From contig JASJAO010000013.1 of the NCBI GenBank assembly GCA_030066975.1, forward strand, positions 1 through 64,000: DNA of 64,000 bases, written 5' to 3'. A model generated the notes under the pieces. That model did not search any database. It was not told the origin of the DNA and saw only the letters and a list, made by a program, of their open reading frames with translations. The position numbers were made by a program, and so were the translations under genes. The DNA comes from Henriciella sp. Lineage in GTDB: Bacteria > Pseudomonadota > Alphaproteobacteria > Caulobacterales > Hyphomonadaceae. Below, piece by piece: positions 43,025 to 54,771 of the stretch. Each line of letters begins with the position of its first letter. Position 1 is the stretch's first letter.

Positions 43025-45709
43025 ATGGCGGACACAGATACAATGACGGACGTGAAATGGGTCTACTCTTTTGGTGGCGGAAACTCTGATGGCGACGCCT
43101 CGCTGAAAAATCTGCTTGGCGGGAAGGGGGCCAATCTGGCGGAGATGGCGAGCCTCGGCCTGCCGGTACCGCCCGGGTTCACGCTGACAACTGACGTGTG
43201 TACCGCATACTATGATCTCGGCGAAAAATACCCTGACGGTCTGGCGGGGCAGGTTGATGAAGCGCTCGCCGCGCTGGAAGCCAAATCCGGGAAGACGTTT
43301 GGCGATCCGGCGAACCCTTTGCTGGTCTCGGTCCGGTCCGGCGCGCGGGCCTCTATGCCCGGAATGATGGATACGGTGCTCAATCTCGGCTTGTCCGAGG
43401 TTACGGTGCAGGGCCTTGCCGCAAAGGCTGGCGACCGGTTCGCCTATGACAGTTATCGCCGCTTCATTCAGATGTATTCCAACGTGGTCATGGGGCTCGG
43501 CCACGACACGTTCGAGTACATTCTCGACGACTATAAAGAAAAGCATGACTACCAGCTCGACACGGAAATGACGGCCGACGACTGGAAGGAAATTGTTGTT
43601 CAGTACAAGCGCGCGGTTGAGCGCGAGCTCGGCAAGCCCTTCCCGGATGACCCGCGTGAACAGCTCTGGGGTGCAATTTCAGCCGTGTTCGGCAGCTGGA
43701 TGAATGATCGCGCGATCCTCTATCGCAAGCTGAATGATATCCCGGCCGAATGGGGCACAGCCGTGAACGTGCAGTCCATGGTCTTCGGCAATATGGGCGA
43801 GACGTCTGCCACCGGTGTTGCGTTCACGCGCGACCCTTCGACGGGTGAGAACACATTCTATGGCGAGTTTCTGACCAATGCGCAGGGCGAGGATGTGGTC
43901 GCGGGCATTCGTACACCTGCGCCAATCTCCCGCGCCCGCGCCGATGAGCTGGGTTCCGACGAGGCACCGCTAGAGGAAGTGATGCCAGCGGTCTTTCAGG
44001 AGCTGGTGTCTGTCGCAGACAAGCTGGAAAGTCACTATTCCGACATGCAGGACATTGAGTTCACCGTTGAAGACGGCAAGCTCTATATGCTGCAGACACG
44101 GACAGGTAAGCGAACAGCTGCCGCAGCGCTGAAAATTGCCGTTGATATGGCCAAAGAAGGGGTCATCAGCCAAGAAGACGCCATTCTGCGCCTTGAACCG
44201 AGTCAGCTTGATCAACTGCTCCATCCAACCATCTCGCCGGATGCCAAACGCGATGTGATCGTCACAGGTCTACCGGCCAGTCCAGGCGCAGCGGTCGGGC
44301 AGGTTGTGTTTGACAGTGACGAGGCCGCGCACCTGGCAGAGGCGGGCCGGGCCGTCATTTTGGTTCGGGTCGAGACCAGCCCGGAAGACATTCACGGGAT
44401 GCATGCGGCGAAAGCGATCGTGACGGCGCGTGGTGGGATGACCTCTCACGCCGCCGTTGTGGCGCGGGGTATGGGACGCCCATGTGTATGTGGAGCTGGC
44501 TCACTGCAAATCGACTATGAAGCCGGAACGTTCACCGTGGCCGGACGCACAATCAAGAAAGGCGAAATCATCACTGTCGATGGCGCTGAGGGGCAGGTCC
44601 TGTTCGGCGAGGTCGAAATGGAACAGCCGGACCTTTCCGGAGATTTTGGCCAGCTGATGGCCTGGGCCGACAAGGCGCGCCGCCTGAATGTGCGCACCAA
44701 TGCCGAAACCCCGGCGGATGTTCGGGTAGCAAAAGAGTTTGGCGCGGAAGGGATCGGCCTCTGCCGAACCGAGCATATGTTCTTCGACGCCGATCGTATC
44801 CCGGTCGTTCGCTCCATGATCCTGGCCGGAACGACCGAGGGCCGTATCGCTGCGCTGGACAAGCTGCTGCCGATGCAGCGCTCGGATTTTGTCGAAATCT
44901 TTCGGATCATGGGGGATCTGCCGTGCACGATCCGTCTGCTTGATCCGCCGCTGCACGAGTTCATGCCGCACAGTGACGCAGAGATGGAAGAAGTGGCTGC
45001 TGCTGCCGGTGTTGACGTCAAGAAGTTGAAAGCGCAGGCCGATGCCTTGCATGAGAGCAATCCGATGCTGGGCCATCGCGGGTGTCGCCTCGGGATTACC
45101 TATCCGGAAATCTATGAAATGCAGGCACGGGCGATTTTCGAAGCCGCAGTAACCGTCTCCAAGGAAACAGGCTCCAAGCCAACACCCGAAGTGATGATCC
45201 CTCTGGTCGCCACGCAGAAAGAACTCGATATTTTGAAAACCGTCGTTGATGGCGCTGCCCAGGCTGTGTTTGCGGAAGCTGGCATGGAGCTCGACTATCT
45301 GGTCGGAACGATGATTGAGTTGCCAAGAGCGGCGCTGCGGGCTGGCGAGATTGCCAATACCGCCGAATTCTTCTCTTTCGGTACCAATGATTTGACGCAG
45401 ACGACCCTCGGGATTTCCCGTGACGATGCCGGGCGGTTCCTCGGCGCGTACGAAGATCAGGGGATTTATGAGAAAGACCCGTTTGTAACCATTGATCAGG
45501 ACGGCGTCGGTGAACTGGTGAAGCTCGCGGCTGAGCGCGGACGGGTGACCCGATCTGGTATCAAACTGGGAATCTGCGGCGAACATGGCGGAGATCCAGC
45601 CTCGGTTATCTTCTGTGATCGGATCGGATTGGATTATGTGTCGTGCTCACCTTATCGGGTACCAATTGCACGGCTGGCAGCTGCCCATGCGGCCTTGACC
45701 AAGGGCTAA
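43025..45709 (+). CDS. ppdK: Pyruvate, phosphate dikinase
   Basis: An 894-residue enzyme that interconverts pyruvate, ATP and phosphate with PEP, AMP and pyrophosphate. N-terminal ATP-grasp domain begins LLGGKGANLAEMASLGLPVP; the phosphohistidine lies in GGMTSHAAVVARGMGRPCV; the C-terminal PEP domain has GLCRTEHMFF, GTNDLTQTTLGISRDD and LGICGEHGG. Length is normal. AAGGAG seven bases before ATG 43025. With pyk at 59686 the cell can run this step in both directions. It stands alone, with gaps of about 240-260 bases on both sides. Confidence 0.96.
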   Translation: MADTDTMTDVKWVYSFGGGNSDGDASLKNLLGGKGANLAEMASLGLPVPPGFTLTTDVCTAYYDLGEKYPDGLAGQVDEALAALEAKSGKTFGDPANPLLVSVRSGARASMPGMMDTVLNLGLSEVTVQGLAAKAGDRFAYDSYRRFIQMYSNVVMGLGHDTFEYILDDYKEKHDYQLDTEMTADDWKEIVVQYKRAVERELGKPFPDDPREQLWGAISAVFGSWMNDRAILYRKLNDIPAEWGTAVNVQSMVFGNMGETSATGVAFTRDPSTGENTFYGEFLTNAQGEDVVAGIRTPAPISRARADELGSDEAPLEEVMPAVFQELVSVADKLESHYSDMQDIEFTVEDGKLYMLQTRTGKRTAAAALKIAVDMAKEGVISQEDAILRLEPSQLDQLLHPTISPDAKRDVIVTGLPASPGAAVGQVVFDSDEAAHLAEAGRAVILVRVETSPEDIHGMHAAKAIVTARGGMTSHAAVVARGMGRPCVCGAGSLQIDYEAGTFTVAGRTIKKGEIITVDGAEGQVLFGEVEMEQPDLSGDFGQLMAWADKARRLNVRTNAETPADVRVAKEFGAEGIGLCRTEHMFFDADRIPVVRSMILAGTTEGRIAALDKLLPMQRSDFVEIFRIMGDLPCTIRLLDPPLHEFMPHSDAEMEEVAAAAGVDVKKLKAQADALHESNPMLGHRGCRLGITYPEIYEMQARAIFEAAVTVSKETGSKPTPEVMIPLVATQKELDILKTVVDGAAQAVFAEAGMELDYLVGTMIELPRAALRAGEIANTAEFFSFGTNDLTQTTLGISRDDAGRFLGAYEDQGIYEKDPFVTIDQDGVGELVKLAAERGRVTRSGIKLGICGEHGGDPASVIFCDRIGLDYVSCSPYRVPIARLAAAHAALTKG

Positions 45710-45970
45710 TCTGCCTCAAAAGTGGTCGATCTCACGGAAATGTGTCATCCCCGCAGGCTGGGGTGAGTTGTATTTTTGCAACAAGCTAACGCACTGAGAT
45801 TATTCGCTTAATGGGCGAACTCATTTTGAAACCGTAACAATATCCGTGCGTTGCAGGCAACATTGCTTCGAATTTAACGCAAATTACTGCCATTCAACGC
45901 TGCTTCGCTCCGGAAATTCGTTATGAGGAGCGCCGCACTTGAATTGATTTTTCTAATTTGGGCCAAGTAA

Positions 45971-47254
45971 ATGACCATACAGACAACCTCTTGGGACGTG
46001 TTTTCAAGTCCGTCTGAAACTAACGGCGTGGAGTTTGCAGGGACAGAGATCTCTCAAACTGGTGGGACCATAGAAGATATGACGCTATCAACTAACCACA
46101 GCCCTGTTCGGGGGTCGATTTCAGCGCGGTTTTCGCGCTGGTGGAAGGCCGATACCCCAACACGCCGTATGGCTGTCATAGGCCAGGGCGTTTTCGGCGC
46201 TGTCTGTGTGACCGCATTCGCCGTCGGCCTGCCGATGCTCGCCAGTGTGAATGCTGATCTTCAGGACGCATCCGAAATGCGCGAGCGGACAGCTCGACTG
46301 GCCGAAACGCGGGATGCCACCATTGCGCTGCGCGCAGAACCCAACATATCGCCCTTGCTGGAGCATGATTGGCTACGCAGTGTCGAGTATTCACTGGAGC
46401 GCGACACGGATTCGGCTTTGAATCGCTACGCCGCGCTGGAGCGTGATCGCGCTGCATTGATCGGACTGAAGAGTTTTGAGCCCATGCATATGGCGCGGGC
46501 GGATGACATGGTTCGCCAGACGCAGTGTCTGGCAGAAGCGGTCTATTATGAAGCGCGCAGCGAAAGCAGCGCCGGGCAACTCGGCGTCGCCGAAGTGATT
46601 ATGAACCGCGTTAAGGATCACCGGTATCCGAACACGATTTGCGATGTTGTGTATCAGGGGGCGACAAGAACCACCGGTTGTCAGTTCACTTTCACCTGTG
46701 ACGGGGCGATGGGCAAAAAGCCGCGCGGATCGCGTTGGGATAAAGCCAACACGGTTGCCGCGCATGTGTTGATGGGGCTGAATGAGACCAAAACTGCTGG
46801 GGCCACCCACTATCACGCGACTTATGTGAACCCGGTCTGGAACTCCGGCCTGGTCAAGACCCGTCAGATTGGAACGCATATTTTCTATCGGTTCCCACGC
46901 GGGCAGGAATGGGCGCAGGCCTCAGCCCGTCAGGAACGCCGGTTGGCGCAACGCCGCAGTGGCCTGTCGACACTGGTGCCGGAGAAGCTTTCAGATGCGC
47001 CGAAGGCCAAACTGATTCAGGCTGCTGCGCCCGCGCCTGAGACGAACATCGATCTGAATACTGCGCAACTCAACGCGATGATGTTGAACAAATCAGCCAC
47101 CACTGGTGAGCCCGCCGCTCTGCCGCGGCCCGAAGGTGAGGCCACTGCAGCGCCGAAAATGGTGCGCCGTGTGATCGATGGCAATGTGGTCGAAGAGCCC
47201 GAGCGCAGCGTCTCGTTTGACCCTGTAATCGACGAAGTGATCGGCGCGGGCTGA
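45971..47254 (+). CDS. SleB-like cell wall hydrolase, membrane-anchored
   Basis: A 427-residue protein. After a cytoplasmic N-terminus a membrane helix (about 75-95, VFGAVCVTAFAVGLPML) leads to a periplasmic part with the hydrolase-2/SleB domain: QCLAEAVYYEARSESSAGQL with the catalytic Glu, VAEVIMNRVKD, CDVVYQG, CQFTFTCDG and GATHYHATYVNP. The family cuts peptidoglycan. The C-terminal 120 residues are Pro/Ala-rich and probably flexible. ATG 45971 is taken; ATG 46079 would still include the helix. Confidence 0.86.
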   Translation: MTIQTTSWDVFSSPSETNGVEFAGTEISQTGGTIEDMTLSTNHSPVRGSISARFSRWWKADTPTRRMAVIGQGVFGAVCVTAFAVGLPMLASVNADLQDASEMRERTARLAETRDATIALRAEPNISPLLEHDWLRSVEYSLERDTDSALNRYAALERDRAALIGLKSFEPMHMARADDMVRQTQCLAEAVYYEARSESSAGQLGVAEVIMNRVKDHRYPNTICDVVYQGATRTTGCQFTFTCDGAMGKKPRGSRWDKANTVAAHVLMGLNETKTAGATHYHATYVNPVWNSGLVKTRQIGTHIFYRFPRGQEWAQASARQERRLAQRRSGLSTLVPEKLSDAPKAKLIQAAAPAPETNIDLNTAQLNAMMLNKSATTGEPAALPRPEGEATAAPKMVRRVIDGNVVEEPERSVSFDPVIDEVIGAG

Positions 47255-47263
47255 TCGACCGGT

Positions 47264-48199
47264 TCAGTCGCGCCAGACGATTTCGCTGTCTGTATAGCCC
47301 TGGAAGTATAGTGCGGCTGTAAGATCAGTGCAGTTGATGGCGGCATTTGACGCGGCCGCAACCACCGGTTTGGCGTGAACGGCAAGGCCAAGACCCGCAG
47401 CTTCTATCATGGCTAAATCGTTGGCTCCGTCACCCATGGCGAGGGCCGCGCCATATTCCAGGCCGAGCCTCTCTGTGGCTTCGTTGAGGGCGGTCAGTTT
47501 CGCTTCACGGCCGAGGATCGGGCGACCAACATCGCCGGTGATCCGGGTGCCATCATCGATCAGCGTATTCCCGCGATGATCCTGAAAGCCCGCGCTTTCA
47601 GCGACGCGGGAGGTGAAATATGTGAACCCGCCGGAGACCAGAAGACAGAAGGCCCCGTGCGCCTGCATGGTTGCCGTGAGCGTTTTCGCACCGGGCATCA
47701 GACTGATCCGCTCGTGGTAGCATTGCTCGAGCGCGGTGAGCGACAGGCGTTTGAGTTTCCCCACGCGTTCCGTCAGAGCGGCTTCAAAATCGAGTTCTCC
47801 AGCCATGGCCCGCGCGGTAATCGCTGCGATTTCATCTTTCAAACCTGCATAGGCGGCGAGTTCATCGAGACATTCCTGCTCGATGATTGTCGAATCCATA
47901 TCTGATATGAGGAGTTTTTTCCGCCGCTCGGTTGCCGGTAGAATGGCGACATCGCCCATGTCAGCAAGGGCCGTCTCAATGGACTGCCGAGCCGCCCCCA
48001 GAGAGGCCTCTGCTAAAGCCACGTCAAACTCGACAGCGGCCCATTTTTCCTCTGTGCCCAGCAGCCTCACAGCAGAGGTTTGTATCAACCCAGCCGCACG
48101 CGCAGCAGCTTCCAGGGCTTGGCCCAGTTGCATGAAACCCGTGGACGCGGGGGCCACCGCTGTGGCGACATGCGTAGGTTGGGCGATTTTGTCCGTCAT
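47264..48199 (-). CDS. serB: Phosphoserine phosphatase
   Basis: A 311-residue HAD phosphatase making serine from phosphoserine. The nucleophile motif is ISDMDSTIIEQECLDELA (DxDST), followed by LVSGGFTYFTSRVAE and the GDGANDLAMIEAAGLGLA metal motif. The N-terminal 100 residues look like a degenerate regulatory domain. ATG 48199 gives the family start. Divergent from miaA, only 51 bases apart, so the promoters must overlap. Confidence 0.94.
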   Translation of the reverse strand: MTDKIAQPTHVATAVAPASTGFMQLGQALEAAARAAGLIQTSAVRLLGTEEKWAAVEFDVALAEASLGAARQSIETALADMGDVAILPATERRKKLLISDMDSTIIEQECLDELAAYAGLKDEIAAITARAMAGELDFEAALTERVGKLKRLSLTALEQCYHERISLMPGAKTLTATMQAHGAFCLLVSGGFTYFTSRVAESAGFQDHRGNTLIDDGTRITGDVGRPILGREAKLTALNEATERLGLEYGAALAMGDGANDLAMIEAAGLGLAVHAKPVVAAASNAAINCTDLTAALYFQGYTDSEIVWRD

Positions 48200-48250
48200 C
48201 AAGGCTTTCCTGTCTTTACGCCGTTCGAACGCTTTCTTACGACTGGACTG

Positions 48251-49183
48251 ATGAGATCTGCAATCCTGATTCATGGGCCGACGGCAAGTGGAAAGACGCT
48301 GCTCTCGGTGGCCTTGGCCAAAATCCTGAAAGGCGAGGTAATCAATGCGGACTCGATGCAGGTCTATGCCGACCTGAAGCTGATCTCCGCGCGCCCCACA
48401 GAAGAGGAGATGGCCGAGGTGCCGCACCACCTTTTCGGTCATATCCCGGCCTCTGAGCGCTATTCAACCGGCAAGTGGCTAGAGGCAGCCAAAAAACAGA
48501 TCACTGATGTGCAGCGCCGGGGAAAAGTCCCGATCGTGATCGGCGGCACGGGGCTTTATCACCTGTCACTCGTCGACGGGTTGTCGAGAATCCCGCCCGT
48601 CCCGGAGGATATTCGCCTTGAAGTCGTGGACATCAACAAGCGCGGTGGATCCGACGCCTTGTATGCGCGCCTGTTAGAGGTGGATGCGCCAACGGCGGAA
48701 CGCCTCGGCCCGGGAGATACGCAACGCTTGTCGCGCGCGCTTGAGGTCTGGTTGGCGACGGGAAAATCTATTTCCAGTTTTCAAGGCAAGAAAACCCGGC
48801 CTGCTCTGGCTGATGAGAACTGGCTAGGGATCGCGCTCACGCCTCCGCGTGCCAGATTGTACTCCCGGATCGACAAGCGGTTTGAAGGCATGCTGATGGA
48901 AGGGGCAATGGAGGAAGCGCGCGGGCTTATGGAGCAGGGCTTGCCAGAAGACCTGCCGGCCATGAAAGCGCATGGGATTCCATGGCTGATGGCCTACCTG
49001 CGTGGTGAAATGAAAGCCGAAGCCGCCGCTGAACATGCCAAGCGAGACACGCGTCGATATGCCAAGCGTCAGTTCACCTGGATAGGGCGTCAATTCCCGT
49101 TCTGGCCGCGTATTCCATCCATGTCTCTCGATGATCGAAAAAGGGTCATTCTTGCCCTATATAAGGAGGTTGACGGCAGTTAA
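48251..49183 (+). CDS. miaA: tRNA dimethylallyltransferase
   Basis: A 310-residue enzyme that adds a dimethylallyl group to A37 of tRNAs reading UNN codons. Signatures: P-loop HGPTASGKT near the N-terminus, INADSMQVYADL, VIGGTGLYH, and RRYAKRQFTWIGRQF near the end. ATG 48251 is the family start. The ilv leader promoter candidate begins inside its last codons. Confidence 0.95.
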   Translation: MRSAILIHGPTASGKTLLSVALAKILKGEVINADSMQVYADLKLISARPTEEEMAEVPHHLFGHIPASERYSTGKWLEAAKKQITDVQRRGKVPIVIGGTGLYHLSLVDGLSRIPPVPEDIRLEVVDINKRGGSDALYARLLEVDAPTAERLGPGDTQRLSRALEVWLATGKSISSFQGKKTRPALADENWLGIALTPPRARLYSRIDKRFEGMLMEGAMEEARGLMEQGLPEDLPAMKAHGIPWLMAYLRGEMKAEAAAEHAKRDTRRYAKRQFTWIGRQFPFWPRIPSMSLDDRKRVILALYKEVDGS

Positions 49184-49198
49184 GGGGTAATATATGCC
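49170..49198 (+). promoter_or_regulatory. Candidate promoter of the ilv leader
   Basis: TTGACG (49170-49175) and TATGCC (49193-49198) are separated by 17 bases. The pair lies about 30 bases before the leader-peptide start and overlaps the miaA stop. The -10 match is imperfect. Confidence 0.35.
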
Positions 49199-49228
49199 TC
49201 AGGCTCGAATTTTGGGAGGAAACGCATC

Positions 49229-49267
49229 GTGCGTCCAACAATCGTACTCGTGATTAAGCATCTGTAA
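49229..49267 (+). CDS. ilv leader peptide
   Basis: A 12-residue peptide read from GTG 49229 behind GGGAGGAAA: M-R-P-T-I-V-L-V-I-K-H-L. Six of its residues are Ile, Val or Leu, in a nearly unbroken run, exactly what an attenuation leader for branched-chain amino acid genes requires. Stalling at these codons would report charged tRNA shortage. Its last codons form the 5' arm of the following hairpin. Confidence 0.8.
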   Translation: MRPTIVLVIKHL

Positions 49268-49330
49268 CTGACGTTAAATCAGTTACAGATGCTTATCATT
49301 AGGGTCTCTTATCCGGGGGCCCTTTTTTCT
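49256..49330 (+). promoter_or_regulatory. Transcription attenuator of the ilvB operon
   Basis: A perfect 16-bp hairpin (49256-49271 with 49279-49294) overlaps the end of the leader peptide, followed by a G-rich terminator: AGGGTCTCT (49301-49309) pairs with GGGGGCCCT (49315-49323) with some G-T pairs, then a T-run to 49328. A ribosome at the leader codons decides whether the first hairpin forms, and thereby whether the terminator does. An exact antiterminator pairing was not worked out. Confidence 0.75.
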
Positions 49331-49370
49331 TGTCTGTCGTTCAACTGCTGCTCTTATGAAGGAAAATGTC

Positions 49371-51149
49371 ATGGACACCCAAGCCCATCCTGGCGCCGAT
49401 ACAGAAGCTCGTATGATGACGGGTGCTGAAATCGTGATCACCGCGCTACAGGAACAAGGCGTGGAGGTGATGTTCGGCTATCCGGGCGGAGCGGTGCTCC
49501 CTATTTACGACGCGCTTTATTCGACGCCGGAAATCCGACACATTCTGGTGCGGCATGAGCAGGGCGCTGGGCATGCCGCGGAAGGCTATGCGCGTTCAAC
49601 AGGAAAGGCAGGCGTTGCTCTGGTCACCTCAGGTCCGGGCGCAACGAATATGGTAACACCCATCGCCGATGCCATGATGGACTCAATCCCGATGGTCGTG
49701 ATCACAGGACAGGTGCCAACACATCTGATTGGAACGGATGCCTTTCAGGAATGCGATACGGTCGGGATTACGCGATGCTGCGCCAAGCACAATTACCTGG
49801 TGATGGATGTTAAAGATCTGGCCCGGACCATTCATGAGGCCTTTCTGATTGCAACGACGGGGCGTCCGGGACCGGTGGTTATCGACATCCCAAAGGACGT
49901 TCAGTTCGCGACGGGTCGCTATATCGGTAAGGACGGTGTGACACGGCGGACCTATCAGCCACAAACTGAGCCGCATCCGAGCCTGATCGAAGAAGCCATC
50001 GCGATGATGCGTAAAGCAAAGAAACCGGTTTTCTATACCGGTGGAGGCGTCATCAATTCCGGCCCGGAAGCCTCGCAAGCACTGCGGGACCTGCAAAAGG
50101 CGACCGGCTTTCCTGTGACGTCGACCTTGATGGGATTAGGAGCCTTTCCGGCAAGCCATGAGGACTGGCTTGGCATGCTGGGCATGCACGGCTCGTATGA
50201 GGCCAATCAGGCGATGCATGATTGTGATCTGATGATCTGTGTCGGTGCACGGTTTGATGATCGAGTGACCGGACGGATCGATGCGTTTTCGCCGAACTCG
50301 AAAAAGATCCACATCGATATCGACCCCAGCTCAATCAATAAGGTGATTTCCGTTGAGCTGCCGATCATCGCTGATTGTGGAAACGCGTTGACAGCGCTGA
50401 ACACGGCCTGGAAAGGCACCCGCCCCGAAAAACCGGATCTGACCGACTGGCGCGCGCAGATTAATGCCTGGCGCGCCCGAAAGTCCTTTGCCTACAGTGG
50501 CAGCGATACGGAGATTAAGCCGCAATACGCGATTGAGCGCTTGCATGCCTTGACCAAGGATCGCGACACCTACATTTCAACCGAAGTTGGCCAGCATCAG
50601 ATGTGGGCCGCACAGCACTATCATTTCGAGGAGCCAAACCGCTGGATGACCAGTGGTGGGCTCGGCACGATGGGGTATGGCCTGCCAGCTGCGGTTGGCA
50701 TTCAGGCGGCGCATCCAGACGCGCTCGTCATCGATATTGCTGGCGAAGCCAGCGTACAGATGGTTCTGCAGGAGCTTTCCACAGCCGTTCAACACAAACT
50801 GCCGATCAAGATATTTGTCCTCAACAATGAATGGATGGGTATGGTACGCCAGTGGCAGGAATTGCTGCATGAAGAGCGCTATTCGCACTCCTACTCGGAC
50901 AGTCTGCCAGACTTTGTGAAACTGGCAGAGGCTTATGGGGGGCTCGGCCTGGTGTGTGACGATCCAAAGGATCTGGATAGCAAGATCCAGGAAATGATCG
51001 ATTATGACGGCCCGGTGGTCTTTGATTGCCGCGTCACAAAAGCTGAAAACTGTCTGCCAATGATCCCTTCGGGAGCAGCGCACAATGAAATGATCCTGTC
51101 AGAGATCACCGGTGATGAAATCGACGAAACAGGACGTGGTCTGGTTTAA
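49371..51149 (+). CDS. ilvB: Acetolactate synthase, large (catalytic) subunit
   Basis: A 592-residue thiamine-diphosphate enzyme that makes acetolactate or acetohydroxybutyrate in valine, leucine and isoleucine synthesis. It has the catalytic Glu in RHEQGAGHAAEGYARSTGK, the FAD region and the C-terminal TPP region GEASVQMVLQELSTAVQ, NNEWMGMVRQWQ. The usual GDG of the TPP motif reads GEA here. ATG 49371 is preferred because AAGGAAA lies just upstream; ATG 49356 is the alternative. Confidence 0.95.
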   Translation: MDTQAHPGADTEARMMTGAEIVITALQEQGVEVMFGYPGGAVLPIYDALYSTPEIRHILVRHEQGAGHAAEGYARSTGKAGVALVTSGPGATNMVTPIADAMMDSIPMVVITGQVPTHLIGTDAFQECDTVGITRCCAKHNYLVMDVKDLARTIHEAFLIATTGRPGPVVIDIPKDVQFATGRYIGKDGVTRRTYQPQTEPHPSLIEEAIAMMRKAKKPVFYTGGGVINSGPEASQALRDLQKATGFPVTSTLMGLGAFPASHEDWLGMLGMHGSYEANQAMHDCDLMICVGARFDDRVTGRIDAFSPNSKKIHIDIDPSSINKVISVELPIIADCGNALTALNTAWKGTRPEKPDLTDWRAQINAWRARKSFAYSGSDTEIKPQYAIERLHALTKDRDTYISTEVGQHQMWAAQHYHFEEPNRWMTSGGLGTMGYGLPAAVGIQAAHPDALVIDIAGEASVQMVLQELSTAVQHKLPIKIFVLNNEWMGMVRQWQELLHEERYSHSYSDSLPDFVKLAEAYGGLGLVCDDPKDLDSKIQEMIDYDGPVVFDCRVTKAENCLPMIPSGAAHNEMILSEITGDEIDETGRGLV

Positions 51150-51229
51150 TGTTGGCGGCGCAGGTGATTGAAGGCTTTCAACCTGCTTTGTGGTCTGGCA
51201 ATGCAGGGGGCAATCGTGCAGGGACGAAA

Positions 51230-51910
51230 ATGGATCTCAATGCCATGCTGACACTCATGCGAGATAATCTCGATGTCCTGATTGCTGTGCTCTCTGCCGC
51301 CGTGGCGATCACGGGAGCGCTACTCAGCCGTGCCGAGACCCGTCGTCAGCGGATGATCCAGCTTGAGAATCTTCGACATGGTGTGGATGCGCAGAGTATG
51401 GCCTGGGGCAATCACTGCATCGACGTTCTGAACCGCGCTGCTATGTTCGCTCGGACGCGGCAACACCAGCAGAATGATGCCAGCTTTCTTCAGCAAAGAG
51501 TGAACTTGATGCTCGCTGTGTCATCGCTCGTCGAACGCGGACGTTTATTCTTTCCCAATGTCGGCCCAGGCAGCAGGGGGGCGGACAAGGAAGGGGCTTA
51601 TCGCGGCGCCCGTCCGCCGATTCTGGATGCCTTGATGTTCGCTTACTATGAGCTGGAATCACTTAGCCGCACAGATGGCCCGACCGCTGATAACAGCGCT
51701 GAGTTTATCGCAGATTGTCGGCGATTGCTTGTCTCAGAGCTGCAAGCCCATCTCGACCCACGCCGGCGTGACACTGTGATTGGCCGTTATGATGATCAAC
51801 GCCTTGAGCATCGAAAGGATGCGATCGCGATCGCTGAAAGCCTGAAAACCAGATTGAAGTCACGTCGACCCGGCCTACAGATTGATGCCCATAAAGAGAC
51901 CGTTCAATGA
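51230..51910 (+). CDS. Membrane-anchored unknown protein inside the ilv operon
   Basis: A 226-residue protein with one membrane helix near the N-terminus (about 14-33, LIAVLSAAVAITGALL) and a helical cytoplasmic domain (RQRMIQLENLRHG; FLQQRVNLMLAVSSLVERGR; ILDALMFAYYELESL). No family recognised. GGGA precedes ATG 51230; a start at 51149, overlapping the ilvB stop as TAATG, would add a poorly protein-like N-terminus. It overlaps ilvN by ATGA. Confidence 0.6.
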   Translation: MDLNAMLTLMRDNLDVLIAVLSAAVAITGALLSRAETRRQRMIQLENLRHGVDAQSMAWGNHCIDVLNRAAMFARTRQHQQNDASFLQQRVNLMLAVSSLVERGRLFFPNVGPGSRGADKEGAYRGARPPILDALMFAYYELESLSRTDGPTADNSAEFIADCRRLLVSELQAHLDPRRRDTVIGRYDDQRLEHRKDAIAIAESLKTRLKSRRPGLQIDAHKETVQ

Positions 51911-52460
51911 GTTCAAATCAAACCGATATTCCCGCCAGCGCCTATGATATGAGCCATATTGATGAGGCCGATGAGCGCCGAACGCTGGCGATCATTGTTG
52001 ACAATGAGCCGGGGGTCCTCGGCCGTGTCGTGGGCCTGTTTTCGGCGCGCGGCTACAATATCGAAAGCCTGACTGTCGCAGAAGTCGACCGGCGGCGTCA
52101 TCGCTCCCGGATCACGGTTGTTACCAACGGTAGCCCGCAAATGCTGGAGCAGATCGAGGCACAGTTGCTGCGGCTTGTGCCTGTTGCGAGCGTCACCGAT
52201 ATGACCAAGTCGAAACGCGGGGTTGAGCGAGAATTGGCGCTGATCAAAGTGGCAGGAACTGGCGACAAGCGGGTTGAAGCTTTGCGCATCGCCGAGATTT
52301 TCCGGGCCCGGGTCATCGATACGACCAATGAGAGTTTCATTTTTGAGCTTACCGGCGCAAGCGACAAGATCGACCAGTTCTGTGCGCTGATGCGTCCGCT
52401 CGGCTTGAACGAGGTCAGCCGAACCGGCGTCCTGTCCATCAAGCGTGGGGCCGAACCTGG

Positions 52461-52464
<4 letters not shown>
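51907..52464 (+). CDS. ilvN: Acetolactate synthase, small (regulatory) subunit
   Basis: A 185-residue subunit, normal length, that activates IlvB and confers valine feedback. The N-terminal ACT domain reads LAIIVDNEPGVLGRVVGLFS, ARGYNIESLTV, followed by VTNGSPQMLEQIEAQLLRLV and the C-terminal ELALIKVAGTGDKR domain. It overlaps both neighbours by four bases. The symbol ilvH is also used. Confidence 0.94.
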
Positions 52465-54600
<2,136 letters not shown>

Positions 54601-54610
54601 TCTTTCAGAT

Positions 54611-54642
54611 GAAAAGCTGATCGGGTGACCGGTCAGCTTTTT
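54611..54642 (+). terminator. Terminator after ilvC
   Basis: AAAAGCTGA (54612-54620) pairs with TCAGCTTTT (54633-54641), with extra CGG/CCG pairing inside. The stem ends in a T-run, ten bases past the ilvC stop. Confidence 0.8.
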
Positions 54643-54771
54643 CATTGCCTCATATCGCGCAGCAACTTAAGCGTGCGGCGGGTATGCGGGGCACTCATAA
54701 GTATGGACTTGAATTTGACATCGCTGTCAGTATGTTAGTGCTGCAGCCGATCTAAGGGCGGAGTTGACACG

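Noticed and set aside
44501-45586. Long antisense frame in ppdK (also 38262-39260, 54835-55638 and 40812-41507 in other genes)
   Set aside because: Opposite-strand shadows of well-identified genes with high GC at codon position three; no independent support.
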